Source: Streptomyces chattanoogensis (GTDB taxonomy: Bacteria > Actinomycetota > Actinomycetes > Streptomycetales > Streptomycetaceae). From it: a DNA stretch of 64,000 nucleotides. Position numbers and translations under genes: made by a program. Every line of letters starts with the position of its first letter. The stretch's first letter is position 1. The stretch is from NCBI RefSeq assembly GCF_001294335.1, contig NZ_LGKG01000164.1, forward strand, positions 26,120 through 90,119, given 5' to 3'. Below are positions 43,997 through 52,557 of this stretch, in pieces. The notes below the pieces were generated by a model. It was not told where the DNA came from, did not search any database, and worked only from the letters and a program-made list of their open reading frames with translations.

Positions 43997-45288
43997 GGCT
44001 GCATCCCCTTCGTCAGGAGCTCCGCGAGGCCCAGGTCGACGCCGGCACCGAAACCGGTCCAGCCGCTGCCCTGGCGGGCGGCGTAGCTGCTGGTGCACAC
44101 CGGCGGGCAGAGCACGGCGCCGCCGGACGATCCCTTGTCCCCGCCCTGGCCGTCCGCGCAGTCGCTGCCGGGCAGGCAGGGCACCGAGGGCGGTGTCACC
44201 GGACCGGGCAGGTCCGGCACGTCCGGGGTGGCCGGCAGATCGGGCTTGCCGGGGAGCTTCGGCTTGTCCGGCGAGCCGGGCTTCTTGCCGCCGCCCTTGG
44301 AGACATTGCCGTAGATGCTCCTCAGGTCGAGATCCGCGGTGATGTGCAGGTTGGTGTAGTCGCCCTTGATGGCGTCGACGGAGTTGCGCGGGAACGGATA
44401 GGTGGTCATCAGCTCCAGCGCGTTGGGCAGGTCGTTGCCCGCCTTGTTCAGCTGGGTGAGGATCGGCTGCAGGTGCTTGAGGTTGGCGATCGTGTCGTCC
44501 CGTGAGCCGTTGATCACCTTCGTGCCGACCGTGCCGAGGTCGGACAGCGAGCGCAGCATCCGCGTCAGGTCCTTGCGCTGGTCGGCCAGGACCTTCAGGG
44601 CCGGCGACATGGTGTCGACCGCCCGGCCGATCGTGGCCTTCTCCTGCGCGAGCCTCTTGGACAGCCGGTCGATGCCCTTCATGGCGCGGATGATCTCCGA
44701 GCGCTGGTCGTCCAGGCCGCCGAGGAAGGTGTCCAGCTCGGTCAGCAGGTTCTTCACCCGGTCCTCGCGGCCCGCCAGCGAGTGGTTCAGCTCCACGGTG
44801 ATCGTGTGGAGCTGCGCCACACCGCCGCCGTTGAGCAGCGTCGACAGAGCGGACAGCACCTCCTCGATCTCCGCGTTCCGGTTGCTCCGGGACAGCGGGA
44901 TCCGCGCGCCCTCGGTGAGCCTGCCGACGGGCTGTACGTCCACGGGCTTGGCGAGCGAGACGTACTTCTCACCGAGGATGCTGGTCTGGCGCAGCTCCGC
45001 GACGGCGTTGGCCGGCAGCTTCACCGTGTCGTCGACGCGCAGCCGTACGCGCGCCTGCCAGCCGTGCAGCTCCACCTTCTCGACGGCGCCCACGGTGACG
45101 TTGTTGACCTTGACCGCGGACTGCGGCACGAGGTCCATGACGTCCCGGAACTCGACCGTCACGTGGTACGCGTCTCCGGCGGCGGCGCCGCCGGGCAGCG
45201 GGACGTCGTACAGGCCGTTGAACTCACAGCCGGTCAGCAGCAGCGCCCCGGAGGCCGCCCACGCGGCCGCTTTGCGCGGGGCGGTCAT
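43993..45288 (-). CDS. mceE: Mce-family lipoprotein (MceE/LprK position)
   Basis: A 431-residue protein whose leader ends in the lipobox LLLTGC with C21, marking it as a lipoprotein like mycobacterial LprK/MceE. The MCE domain follows (YHVTVEFRDVMDLVPQSAVK, NVTVGAVEKVEL, LGEKYVSLAKPV), then helical repeats. The C-terminal 100 residues are a Pro/Gly/Asp-rich tail (KPGSPDKPKLPGKPDLPATP). It overlaps both neighbours by four bases. Being anchored by lipid, it probably fixes the Mce barrel to the membrane surface. Confidence 0.93.
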   Translation of the reverse strand: MTAPRKAAAWAASGALLLTGCEFNGLYDVPLPGGAAAGDAYHVTVEFRDVMDLVPQSAVKVNNVTVGAVEKVELHGWQARVRLRVDDTVKLPANAVAELRQTSILGEKYVSLAKPVDVQPVGRLTEGARIPLSRSNRNAEIEEVLSALSTLLNGGGVAQLHTITVELNHSLAGREDRVKNLLTELDTFLGGLDDQRSEIIRAMKGIDRLSKRLAQEKATIGRAVDTMSPALKVLADQRKDLTRMLRSLSDLGTVGTKVINGSRDDTIANLKHLQPILTQLNKAGNDLPNALELMTTYPFPRNSVDAIKGDYTNLHITADLDLRSIYGNVSKGGGKKPGSPDKPKLPGKPDLPATPDVPDLPGPVTPPSVPCLPGSDCADGQGGDKGSSGGAVLCPPVCTSSYAARQGSGWTGFGAGVDLGLAELLTKGMQP

Positions 45289-46541
45289 GCCTCGGCTCCC
45301 AGGATGCCACCGAGCGTCTTGTCGGTCGTGGCAACACCGGACGCCGGGGGGATCGCTCCGGTCCGGGAGTTGGCGGTCGGCAGTTCAGGGAGGTCACCGA
45401 ACAGCTTCCGCAGGTCGTGGCAGTCCGACTTCTCGCCCGCCGTCCTGAGCAGGGAGCACATCAGGCCGGCCGGATCCTGCGGTTGCTCGGCGTTGTTACG
45501 GGTGTCCAGCGTGCCCGATGCCGGGTTGTAGGCGTTCGCGAGATTGCCGAGACCGGCGGGCGCGACGTCCATCAGCTCCTCCAGTGCGGCGCGCTGCTTG
45601 ACCAGCACACGGGTCACCTCGCTGAGACCCTTCACATTGCGGGTCAGCGCCTTCTTGTTGCCATGGACGAATCCGGACACGTCCTTGAGCGCGACGGACA
45701 GGTTCCTGAACGCCTCCGCCAGGTCCTTGCGCTCGCCGGAGAGCTGGTTCGCGGTCCTGGCCAGACTGTCGTTGAACGAGCGGACGCTGTCGTCGTCCGC
45801 CGCCAGCGCGGCCGTGAACACCTGAAGGTTCTTCACCGTCCCGAACATGTCCTTGCGTCCGTCGGAGAGAGTGGTGAGGGCCTGCGAGACATCCTTGATC
45901 GTCTGGTTCAGGTTCCCGCCGTTCCCCTTGAGGTTGTCCGCACTGACGCCGATGAGCCGGGACAGCGCTCCGTTCTTGTTGGCACCGCGCGGACCGAGCG
46001 CCTCCGATGTCGTGTGGAGGCTGTCGAAGATCCGGTCCAGTTCGACCGGTACGGCCGTCCGCTCCTCGGGGATGACCGCGCCGCTCTTCATGGCCGGGCC
46101 CCCTCGGTACACCGGCAGCATCTGGACGTAACGGTCGCTGACCACCGAGGAGTTGACGATCGCGGCCTTGGCGCCCGCGGGCACCTTGCGACCGGCCTCG
46201 TACTCCATCTCGACCCGCACCCTGCGACCCTGCGGGGTGACGCTCTTGACCTCCCCGATCGGGATGCCGAGGACGCGCACGTCCGAACCGGGGTAGATGC
46301 CGACGGTCCGCGGGAAGTACGCGGTGACCTTGACGGGGTCCGGCTTCGGCCAGAACGCGACGGTCAGGCCGGCGACGAGCAGGCACAGGACGGTGGCGAG
46401 CGCGACGACGCGGAGGGTGCGCCCCAGGCGGAGGCGGCGGGCTCGCCCCTGGGGGAGCCGACGGGCGCGCCCCTGCGGCAGGAAGGTCCACCGGGGCCGC
46501 TGCAGGGACCCGCGCCGGGGCCGGTTCGGTGGCCGCTTCAT
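45285..46541 (-). CDS. mceD: Mce-family protein (MceD position)
   Basis: A 418-residue MCE protein. The N-terminus carries an unusually arginine-rich cytoplasmic stretch with a short repeat (PQGRARRLPQGRARRL), then a membrane helix (about 44-63) and the MCE domain: KVTAYFPRTVGIYPGSDVRV, LGIPIGEVKSVTPQGRRVRV and VSDRYVQMLPVY. The long alpha-helical part includes TTLSDGRKDMFGTVKNLQVF. ATGA overlaps with mceC and mceE place it in the same coupled operon. A pair of cysteines near the C-terminus (MCSLL, DCHDL) could form a disulfide. Confidence 0.92.
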   Translation of the reverse strand: MKRPPNRPRRGSLQRPRWTFLPQGRARRLPQGRARRLRLGRTLRVVALATVLCLLVAGLTVAFWPKPDPVKVTAYFPRTVGIYPGSDVRVLGIPIGEVKSVTPQGRRVRVEMEYEAGRKVPAGAKAAIVNSSVVSDRYVQMLPVYRGGPAMKSGAVIPEERTAVPVELDRIFDSLHTTSEALGPRGANKNGALSRLIGVSADNLKGNGGNLNQTIKDVSQALTTLSDGRKDMFGTVKNLQVFTAALAADDDSVRSFNDSLARTANQLSGERKDLAEAFRNLSVALKDVSGFVHGNKKALTRNVKGLSEVTRVLVKQRAALEELMDVAPAGLGNLANAYNPASGTLDTRNNAEQPQDPAGLMCSLLRTAGEKSDCHDLRKLFGDLPELPTANSRTGAIPPASGVATTDKTLGGILGAEA

Positions 46542-47551
46542 CGGGACCCTCCCGGGGGTGTCTGGGGCGCGGACGAGCCGCCCCGCACGGTCGCGGGCGC
46601 GGGCGCGGCGACGAGGTTCTGGATGTAGGTGTCGAACCAGCGGCCGTTGCCCAGGGTGTTGGTGAAGACCCGGACGAAGGGCGCCAGCCCTTTGATGCTG
46701 CGGTCGAGGCTCTTCTCGTTGCGCTGCAGCATCGCGACGAACGTGTTCAGGCGGTTCAGCGCGGGGCCGATCTGCCGGCGGTTGTCGTCGACGAGGCCGG
46801 AGAGCTGCACGCCGAGTTCGGAGGCGTTCACGAGCAGGTTGTGGATCGCCGTGCGCCGCTTGTTGATCTCCTCGAAGAGCGCGCTGCCGTCCTTCACCAT
46901 CTTCATGAACTCCTTCGACCGGTCGGAGAGCACACCGGTCACGCCGTTGGCGTGCGAGAGCAGCTCACGCAGCTCCTTGTCGCGCGAGGCCACGGTCCTG
47001 GAGAGCCGGGACAGCCCCTTGATGGACGCCTTGACCTCGGCGGGCGAGTCCTTGAAGGTCGTGGAGATGGTGTCCATGGCCTTCGCCAGGTTCTCGGTGT
47101 CGACCTTCTCGCTGGTCGTGGTCAGGTCGCTGAACGCCTCCACCACGTCGTACGCCGACACCGTCCGCTTCAGCGGGATCTCGCTCCCGGGCTCCAGCTG
47201 ACCGGTGCCCTTGGGCTCCAGTGAGAGGTACTTGGCCCCCAGGATCGTCTTGACCCGGATGGACGCGCCGGTGTCGCTCCCGAACTTCGGCTCGTCCTTG
47301 ACCCGGAAGGTGACCTTGACGTGGTCGCCGTCGAGGTCGACGTCGCTGACCTTGCCGACCTTGACCCCGGCGATGCGGACCTCGTCGCCCGACTTCAGAC
47401 CGCTCGCCTCGGAGAAGGCGGCGCTGTACTCCTCTCCGTTCCCGATCAGCGGAAGGTTCTCGATGTTGAACGCGCCGGCGATCAGCAGCGCGATGGTGGT
47501 GAGGCCCACCGCTCCGATCGCGACGGGGTTGCGCTCGCGGAAGGGAATCAT
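46538..47551 (-). CDS. mceC: Mce-family protein (MceC position)
   Basis: A 337-residue MCE protein starting at 47551 in an ATGA overlap with mceB; the open frame extends further upstream but only this start fits the operon. A membrane helix (about 10-29) is followed by the MCE domain (YSAAFSEASGLKSGDEVRIA, GVKVGKVSDVDLDGD, LGAKYLSLEPKG) and helical repeats such as LLVNASELGVQLSGLVDDNR. It is expected to be one strand of the hexameric Mce lipid channel. Confidence 0.92.
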   Translation of the reverse strand: MIPFRERNPVAIGAVGLTTIALLIAGAFNIENLPLIGNGEEYSAAFSEASGLKSGDEVRIAGVKVGKVSDVDLDGDHVKVTFRVKDEPKFGSDTGASIRVKTILGAKYLSLEPKGTGQLEPGSEIPLKRTVSAYDVVEAFSDLTTTSEKVDTENLAKAMDTISTTFKDSPAEVKASIKGLSRLSRTVASRDKELRELLSHANGVTGVLSDRSKEFMKMVKDGSALFEEINKRRTAIHNLLVNASELGVQLSGLVDDNRRQIGPALNRLNTFVAMLQRNEKSLDRSIKGLAPFVRVFTNTLGNGRWFDTYIQNLVAAPAPATVRGGSSAPQTPPGGSR

Positions 47552-48594
47552 CGGCCGCACCTCGCCTGGGCGACGTGGAGGTCGGGCGTGTACGCCTTCG
47601 TCGTCTGCGGCAGCATGATCCGGCCGTCGAAGTCGCACAGATAGAAGTTGAACCAGGAGCCGTACGAGCCGGTGGCGGTCAGCTTGTTGAGCTTGTGCGG
47701 CAGTCGCTTCAGGACGCCCTCCACGGTCTTCTCGTTCTTGTTCAGCGTTCCGGAGAGCTCCGAGAGTCCCGCGATGTCGGACCGCAGTGCCGGACGGCCG
47801 TCCCGCAGCAGGCCGGAGGTGGCGCCCGCGAGGTCGCTGATGCCGGTGAGCGAGTCGCCGATCGCCTTGCGGTCGGCGGACAGTCCGGAGATCACCCGCT
47901 GCAGCTGCTTGAGCAGGCCGGAGAAGCGCGTGCTGCGCTTGTCCAGCGTTCCCAGCACCTCGTTGAGGTTGTCGATCACGGAACCGATCAGCTCGTCGCG
48001 GTCGGCGAGCGTCGTGGTGAGCGAGGCGGTGTGCGCGAGCAGGCTGTTGACCGTGCCGCCCTCGCCCTGCAGGGTCTTGATGATCTCCGACGCGAGTTGG
48101 TTGACGTCCTTCGGGCTCAGCGCGGCGAAGAGCGGCTTGAAGCCGTTCAGCAGCGCGTTGAGGTCGAGGGCGGGCTGCGTACGGGAGAGCGGGATGCTGC
48201 TTCCGGGCTTGAGCCGGGTGCCGTCCCCGGCCCCCTCGGTCAGCGCGATGTACCGCTGTCCGACGAGGTTCCGGAAACGGATGACGGCGCGCGTCGAGGT
48301 GAGCAACGGCCGGTCGTCGGTGACGCTGAAGGTGACCTCGGCGAGGGTCCGGTCCTTGTTCTGGCCACCCTGCTTGATTTCTATGTCCTCGACCTCACCG
48401 ACGCGCAGGCCGGCCACCCGGATGTCGTCGCCCTCCTCCAGGCTGGTGACGTCGCTGAACACCGCCTTGTAGGTGTCCTTGGGCGTGAAGTCGACGTTGA
48501 CGATCGTGGCCGAGAGCATCGCCGTCGCGAGGAGGGTCACCACGGCGAAGATGCTGAACTTGACCAGTGGCGCGGCCGTTTCCCTGGCCTTCAT
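47548..48594 (-). CDS. mceB: Mce-family protein (MceB position)
   Basis: A 348-residue MCE protein with an N-terminal membrane helix (VKFSIFAVVTLLATAMLSAT). The MCE domain reads YKAVFSDVTSLEEGDDIRVA, GLRVGEVEDIEIKQGG and VGQRYIALTEGA, and a helical C-terminal region contains LLAHTASLTTTLADRDELIG. It overlaps mceA and mceC by four bases each. It ends in a short tail with a cysteine (LCDFDGRIMLPQTTKAYTPD), a feature typical of MceB proteins. Confidence 0.92.
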   Translation of the reverse strand: MKARETAAPLVKFSIFAVVTLLATAMLSATIVNVDFTPKDTYKAVFSDVTSLEEGDDIRVAGLRVGEVEDIEIKQGGQNKDRTLAEVTFSVTDDRPLLTSTRAVIRFRNLVGQRYIALTEGAGDGTRLKPGSSIPLSRTQPALDLNALLNGFKPLFAALSPKDVNQLASEIIKTLQGEGGTVNSLLAHTASLTTTLADRDELIGSVIDNLNEVLGTLDKRSTRFSGLLKQLQRVISGLSADRKAIGDSLTGISDLAGATSGLLRDGRPALRSDIAGLSELSGTLNKNEKTVEGVLKRLPHKLNKLTATGSYGSWFNFYLCDFDGRIMLPQTTKAYTPDLHVAQARCGR

Positions 48595-49844
48595 GCGACA
48601 CTCACCGCCGTTCCACGTGCCATCGGGCCGAAGAGCAGGGTCGTCACGGACGGCACCTCATCGGCGGGCACACCCATGACCGGGGCCACGAGCGGGCCGA
48701 TGACCCGCTGCTCGGCGGCCGTTGCCGTCACGCCGCTCTGTCCTGCGGATGCCGGGCCGTCGGAGCCCTTGGTGCCGTCGTCGAGCTTGATCGGCGGCTG
48801 GGGCCTGCCGGGGTGGGGAAGTCCGCGGCAGTGGGGACCGGAGCGGTCGGCGTAGCGCGGCTCCTCGCCGGGGCGGTAGGGGGACCGGGGCAGGACGGCC
48901 TCCAGGGTGATGTGCATCTTCCCGCCCTTGAAGATCTGCTCGGCCAGCGGTTCCTCCTTTGTCAGACCACTGAGGAGACAGGGGTATTCGGGCGAGTAGC
49001 GATCGAGCAGCGCGAGGGTGGGGCGGGAGACGCGGCCGAGGGTGACGAACCGCGCGGAGTTCTCGTCGAGGAAGTCCTTCGCGGTGTGCGCGAAGGTGGT
49101 GGTCCCGGTGAGGTTCGAGGCCATCTCGTCCTTCTTCTCGACGACGGTCAGGCTGGTGGTGATGCTGTTGTGCAGGATTCTCAGCAGGTCGGGGGCGGCG
49201 TCTCCGTAGACCTCGGCCGCGTCGGCCAGCCGCGAGATGTCCTTGCGCATCGCCGGCATGTGCGGGTTGAGGCGGTGGAGGTAGCGCTCGACGCGCTCGA
49301 AGTTCGCACCGATCTCGTCACCGCGGCCCTCGAATGCGGTGGCGAACGCGGACAGCGTGGCGTTCAGCTTGGCCGGCTGGACCGCACGAAGTAGCGGCAA
49401 CAGGTCGTTCATCAGCTTCTGGAGCTCGATGCCGGCCTTCGTACGGTCCTGGGTGATCACGTCTCCGGCCCGGATGGGCCGAGCGGCGGACTTTTCCGGG
49501 ATCACCAGGTCGATGTACTTCTCGCCGAACAGCGTCTTGGGCAGCAGCAGGGCGTGGACGTCGGCCGGGATGAGCGACGCGCGCTCGGGGGAGAGCGCGA
49601 TGTCGACCGTGGCCTTGTCGCCGTCGGCCCGCACCTCGCGGACCTCGCCCACGATGAGGCCGCGCAGCTTCACGTCGGCGGGCGGCTCCAGCTGATTGCC
49701 GACGGTGTCCGCTTGCAGAGTGATCGCTACGGTCGGTGTGAACACCTTCTGGTAGATCGCCACGGTGAGCGACAGCAGCAGGCCGATGACGACGATGAAG
49801 ACGACGCCGTAAAGCCGCAGCTTGAATGGCTTGGTTGTCGACAT
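48591..49844 (-). CDS. mceA: Mce-family protein (MceA position)
   Basis: A 417-residue MCE protein, the first of six. A membrane helix (about 12-32, VVFIVVIGLLLSLTVAIYQK) is followed by the MCE domain: VAITLQADTVGNQLEPPADV, KLRGLIVGEVREV and FGEKYIDLVIPE. The helical part follows. A conserved C-terminal block GPLVAPVMGVPADEVPSVTT then ends LLFGPMARG. The start at 49844 lies 3 bp after the permease stop. With the ATPase and the permeases it forms an ABC-type lipid or steroid importer. Confidence 0.92.
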   Translation of the reverse strand: MSTTKPFKLRLYGVVFIVVIGLLLSLTVAIYQKVFTPTVAITLQADTVGNQLEPPADVKLRGLIVGEVREVRADGDKATVDIALSPERASLIPADVHALLLPKTLFGEKYIDLVIPEKSAARPIRAGDVITQDRTKAGIELQKLMNDLLPLLRAVQPAKLNATLSAFATAFEGRGDEIGANFERVERYLHRLNPHMPAMRKDISRLADAAEVYGDAAPDLLRILHNSITTSLTVVEKKDEMASNLTGTTTFAHTAKDFLDENSARFVTLGRVSRPTLALLDRYSPEYPCLLSGLTKEEPLAEQIFKGGKMHITLEAVLPRSPYRPGEEPRYADRSGPHCRGLPHPGRPQPPIKLDDGTKGSDGPASAGQSGVTATAAEQRVIGPLVAPVMGVPADEVPSVTTLLFGPMARGTAVSVA

Positions 49845-49847
49845 CGG

Positions 49848-50675
49848 CTACCCCGCGATCCGCACGGTCGTGGTGGCTCCCCAGATCGCCAGGCTGAGGA
49901 AGAAGTCAAGGATGTTGATGGCGACGATGGACGTCCGTACACCGCGGCCGACCGCCACACCGACCCCCGCGGGGCCGCCCTTGGCGCAGTAGCCGTAGTA
50001 GCAGTGGACAAGGATGATCACGACGGCGAAGACGATCACCTTGCCGAACGACCAGAGCACGTCGATGGGTGGCAGGTACTGCTGGAAGTAGTGGTCGTAC
50101 GTGCCGCTGGACTGCCCGTAGTAGCCGGTGGTGATCGTCCGGGCCGCGAAGTACGAGGACAGCAGACCGACCACGTAGAGCGGGATCACCGCGATGAACC
50201 CGGCGATCATCCGGGTCGTGACCAGGAACGGCAGTGAGGGGACGCCCATCACCTCGAGCGCGTCGACCTCCTCGCTGATCCGCATCGCGCCGAGCTGGGC
50301 GGTGAACCCGGCGCCGACCGTGGCGGAGAGTGCGAGCCCGGCGACCAGGGGGGCGATCTCACGGGTGTTGAAGTAGGCGGAGAGGAACGCCACGAAGTTG
50401 GAGGTGCCGAGCTGGTTGAGCGCGGTGTATCCCTGGAGTCCGACCTCGGTGCCGGTGAAGAAGGAGAGGAAGGCGATGACACCGACGGTGCCGCCGACGA
50501 CCGCCAACGCTCCGCGGCCGAAGCTCACTTCGGCCAGCAGGCGCAGGACCTCCTTCTTGTAACGGCGCAGGGTGCGGCCGGTCCAGGCGAGGGAGCGCCC
50601 GTAGAAGGACAGCTGGGTCCCGAGCTCTTCGAGGGAGCGGAGGGGACCGGAGAGGAATCGTTCCGACAGCGCCAT
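49848..50675 (-). CDS. yrbEB: MlaE/YrbE-type permease (YrbE B position)
   Basis: A 275-residue integral membrane protein with five or six hydrophobic helices. The conserved cytoplasmic coupling motif is AMRISEEVDALEVMGVPSLP, where the E-E-(V/I)-D-A-L/M-E-V-(M/L)-G core contacts the ATPase. The end reads GRGVRTSIVAINILDFFLSL. ATG 50675 sits two bases after the upstream stop, with AGAGGGG inside the upstream gene. It forms the membrane core of the Mce importer as a heterodimer with the next gene's product. Confidence 0.93.
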   Translation of the reverse strand: MALSERFLSGPLRSLEELGTQLSFYGRSLAWTGRTLRRYKKEVLRLLAEVSFGRGALAVVGGTVGVIAFLSFFTGTEVGLQGYTALNQLGTSNFVAFLSAYFNTREIAPLVAGLALSATVGAGFTAQLGAMRISEEVDALEVMGVPSLPFLVTTRMIAGFIAVIPLYVVGLLSSYFAARTITTGYYGQSSGTYDHYFQQYLPPIDVLWSFGKVIVFAVVIILVHCYYGYCAKGGPAGVGVAVGRGVRTSIVAINILDFFLSLAIWGATTTVRIAG

Positions 50676-50677
50676 CA

Positions 50678-51448
50678 CTAACCCCTCTGCGGAACGAGCT
50701 GGAAGTAGACCGCGGTCATCACGAAGTTGGTGACGAACAGCAGCATGAACGTGATGACGACCGACTGGTTCACCGCGTCGCCGACTCCCTTCGGACCGCC
50801 CTTGGCGTTCAGGCCCTTGTACGAGGCGACGATCGCCGCGATGGCGCCGAAGAGCAGCGCTTTCAGTTCGGCCCAATAGAGGTCGGGCAGCTGCGCGAGG
50901 GTGGTGAAGGAGGCCAGATACGCGCCCGGCGTCCCGTTCTGCATCACGACGTTGAAGAAGTAGCCGCCGGCCACGCCGACCACGGAGACCAGTCCGTTGA
51001 GGAGCACCGCCACGGCCATCGAGCCCAGCACACGGGGGACGACCAGCCGGTGGATCGGATCGATGCCGAGGACTTCCATCGCGTCGATCTCCTCGCGGAT
51101 CTTGCGGGCGCCGAGGTCCGCGCAGATCGCGGAGCCGCCGGCTCCTGCGATGAGGAGGGCGGTCACGATCGGCGACGCCTCACGGAGGACCGCCAGAACC
51201 GACGCGGCTCCGGAGAAGGACTGTGCGCCCAGCTGCCGGGTCAGGCTTCCGATCTGAAGTGCGATGACCGCGCCGAACGGGATGGAGACCAGCGCGGTCG
51301 GCAGGATCGTGACGCTCGCGATGAACCAGGACTGCTGGATGAACTCCCGCAGCTGAAAAGGGCGGCGCGGCAGGGTGCGGAGAACGTCCAGAGCCAGCGA
51401 GAAGAGGCTGCCCGAATGTTTCAGCCCGGCCGTGGGCGAGAGGCTCAT
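50678..51448 (-). CDS. yrbEA: MlaE/YrbE-type permease (YrbE A position)
   Basis: A 256-residue membrane permease of the MlaE family. The coupling motif is ARKIREEIDAMEVLGIDPIH, and the last part is the typical GGPKGVGDAVNQSVVITFML. Several hydrophobic helices are visible (for example IVTALLIAGAGGSAICADLG). It overlaps the ATPase gene as ATGA. It pairs with YrbEB; both are needed for Mce transport in mycobacteria. Confidence 0.93.
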   Translation of the reverse strand: MSLSPTAGLKHSGSLFSLALDVLRTLPRRPFQLREFIQQSWFIASVTILPTALVSIPFGAVIALQIGSLTRQLGAQSFSGAASVLAVLREASPIVTALLIAGAGGSAICADLGARKIREEIDAMEVLGIDPIHRLVVPRVLGSMAVAVLLNGLVSVVGVAGGYFFNVVMQNGTPGAYLASFTTLAQLPDLYWAELKALLFGAIAAIVASYKGLNAKGGPKGVGDAVNQSVVITFMLLFVTNFVMTAVYFQLVPQRG

Positions 51449-52434
51449 GCTCCGGTCACCCCGCCGTCCGGGCCCACGGCCGCGCGCAGCTTCCGCAGCC
51501 GCTGCATCTTCTCCTCTTGCTCGGCGATCTCCTCCCAGCGGGGCGGGCGGGTGATGCCGGGGCTGGGCAGCAGGCGCGGGATCTTGCCCCCGCCCGCTCC
51601 CTTGCCGCCCTTCGGGCCGCGGTGGTTTCCGGCATGGAGCTCGGCGAGCTCCTGCTTGACCTGAGCCGCGTCCTTCTCCTCGGCCATGCCGATCGGCCCC
51701 TGCATGCGTCCGTTGAGGAACTGGCGCACGACCGGCTCCTCACTGGTGAGCAGGTCTTCGCGGGGGCCGAACATCACCAGCTCGCGGCGGAAGAGCAGGC
51801 CGATGTTGTCCGGCACCTGGCGGGCCGAGGCGATGTCGTGGGTGACGATCAGGAAGGTGGCGTCGATCTGCGCGTTCAGGTCGACGATCAGCTGGTTGAG
51901 GTACGCCACACGCACCGGGTCGAGCCCGGAGTCAGGCTCGTCGAAGAGAATGATCTCCGGGTCGAGCACCAGCGCCCGCGCCAGACCTGCTCGCTTGCGC
52001 ATACCGCCGGATATCTCGCCGGGCAGCTTCCCCTCGGCTCCGATCAGGCCGACCAAGTCCATCTTTTCCAGGACGATCCGCTTGATCTCGCTCTCGGACT
52101 TGCGCGTGTGCTCACGCAGCGGGAAGGCGATGTTGTCGTAGAGGTCCATCGAGCCGAAGAGCGCACCGTCCTGGAAGAGGACGCCGAACAACTTGCGCAC
52201 CTCGTACAGGTCGTGCTCGCGGAGCCGGGTGATGTCCTTCCCCGCGATCGCGATCGAGCCTCTGTCCGGCTTCAGCAAGCCGACGAGCGTCTTCAGGAAC
52301 ACAGACTTGCCGGTGCCCGAAGGGCCCAGCATGACCGATATCTCCCCAGCGGGCAGAGTCAGCGATACGTCCTGCCAAATAACCTGGTGACCGAAGGATT
52401 TGGTCAACCCTTCCACACAGATCTCGACACCCAT
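51445..52434 (-). CDS. mceG: Mce ABC-transporter ATPase (MceG/Mkl)
   Basis: A 329-residue ATPase that heads the operon. Walker A is GPSGTGKSVF (near residue 37), the signature is ISGGMRKRAGLARAL, Walker B is IILFDEPDSGLDPVR, and the switch histidine is in IVTHDIASA. It has the C-terminal extension of about 80 residues that is characteristic of MceG/Mkl, ending in KMQRLRKLRAAVG. It energises uptake of lipids or sterols through YrbE and MceA-F. In mycobacteria mkl is unlinked; linkage here is the usual arrangement in Streptomyces. No clear regulator of the operon is adjacent. Confidence 0.94.
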   Translation of the reverse strand: MGVEICVEGLTKSFGHQVIWQDVSLTLPAGEISVMLGPSGTGKSVFLKTLVGLLKPDRGSIAIAGKDITRLREHDLYEVRKLFGVLFQDGALFGSMDLYDNIAFPLREHTRKSESEIKRIVLEKMDLVGLIGAEGKLPGEISGGMRKRAGLARALVLDPEIILFDEPDSGLDPVRVAYLNQLIVDLNAQIDATFLIVTHDIASARQVPDNIGLLFRRELVMFGPREDLLTSEEPVVRQFLNGRMQGPIGMAEEKDAAQVKQELAELHAGNHRGPKGGKGAGGGKIPRLLPSPGITRPPRWEEIAEQEEKMQRLRKLRAAVGPDGGVTGA

Positions 52435-52557
52435 CCGGCCCGCCCTTCAGCCCTGAAGCAGCTCTGTCATCAGCTCTACGGGGAAGGGCCGGGCGTCCGT
52501 CGCTCCTGCGCCAAGTTTTTTACCGGGGCGCAATCCTGCGTCGACAAGGGGCGAACA

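Noticed and set aside
41337..52434. A mobile origin for the mce operon
   Set aside because: Composition matches the flanks and no transposase, integrase or repeats border it; the operon is normal chromosomal content in Streptomyces.
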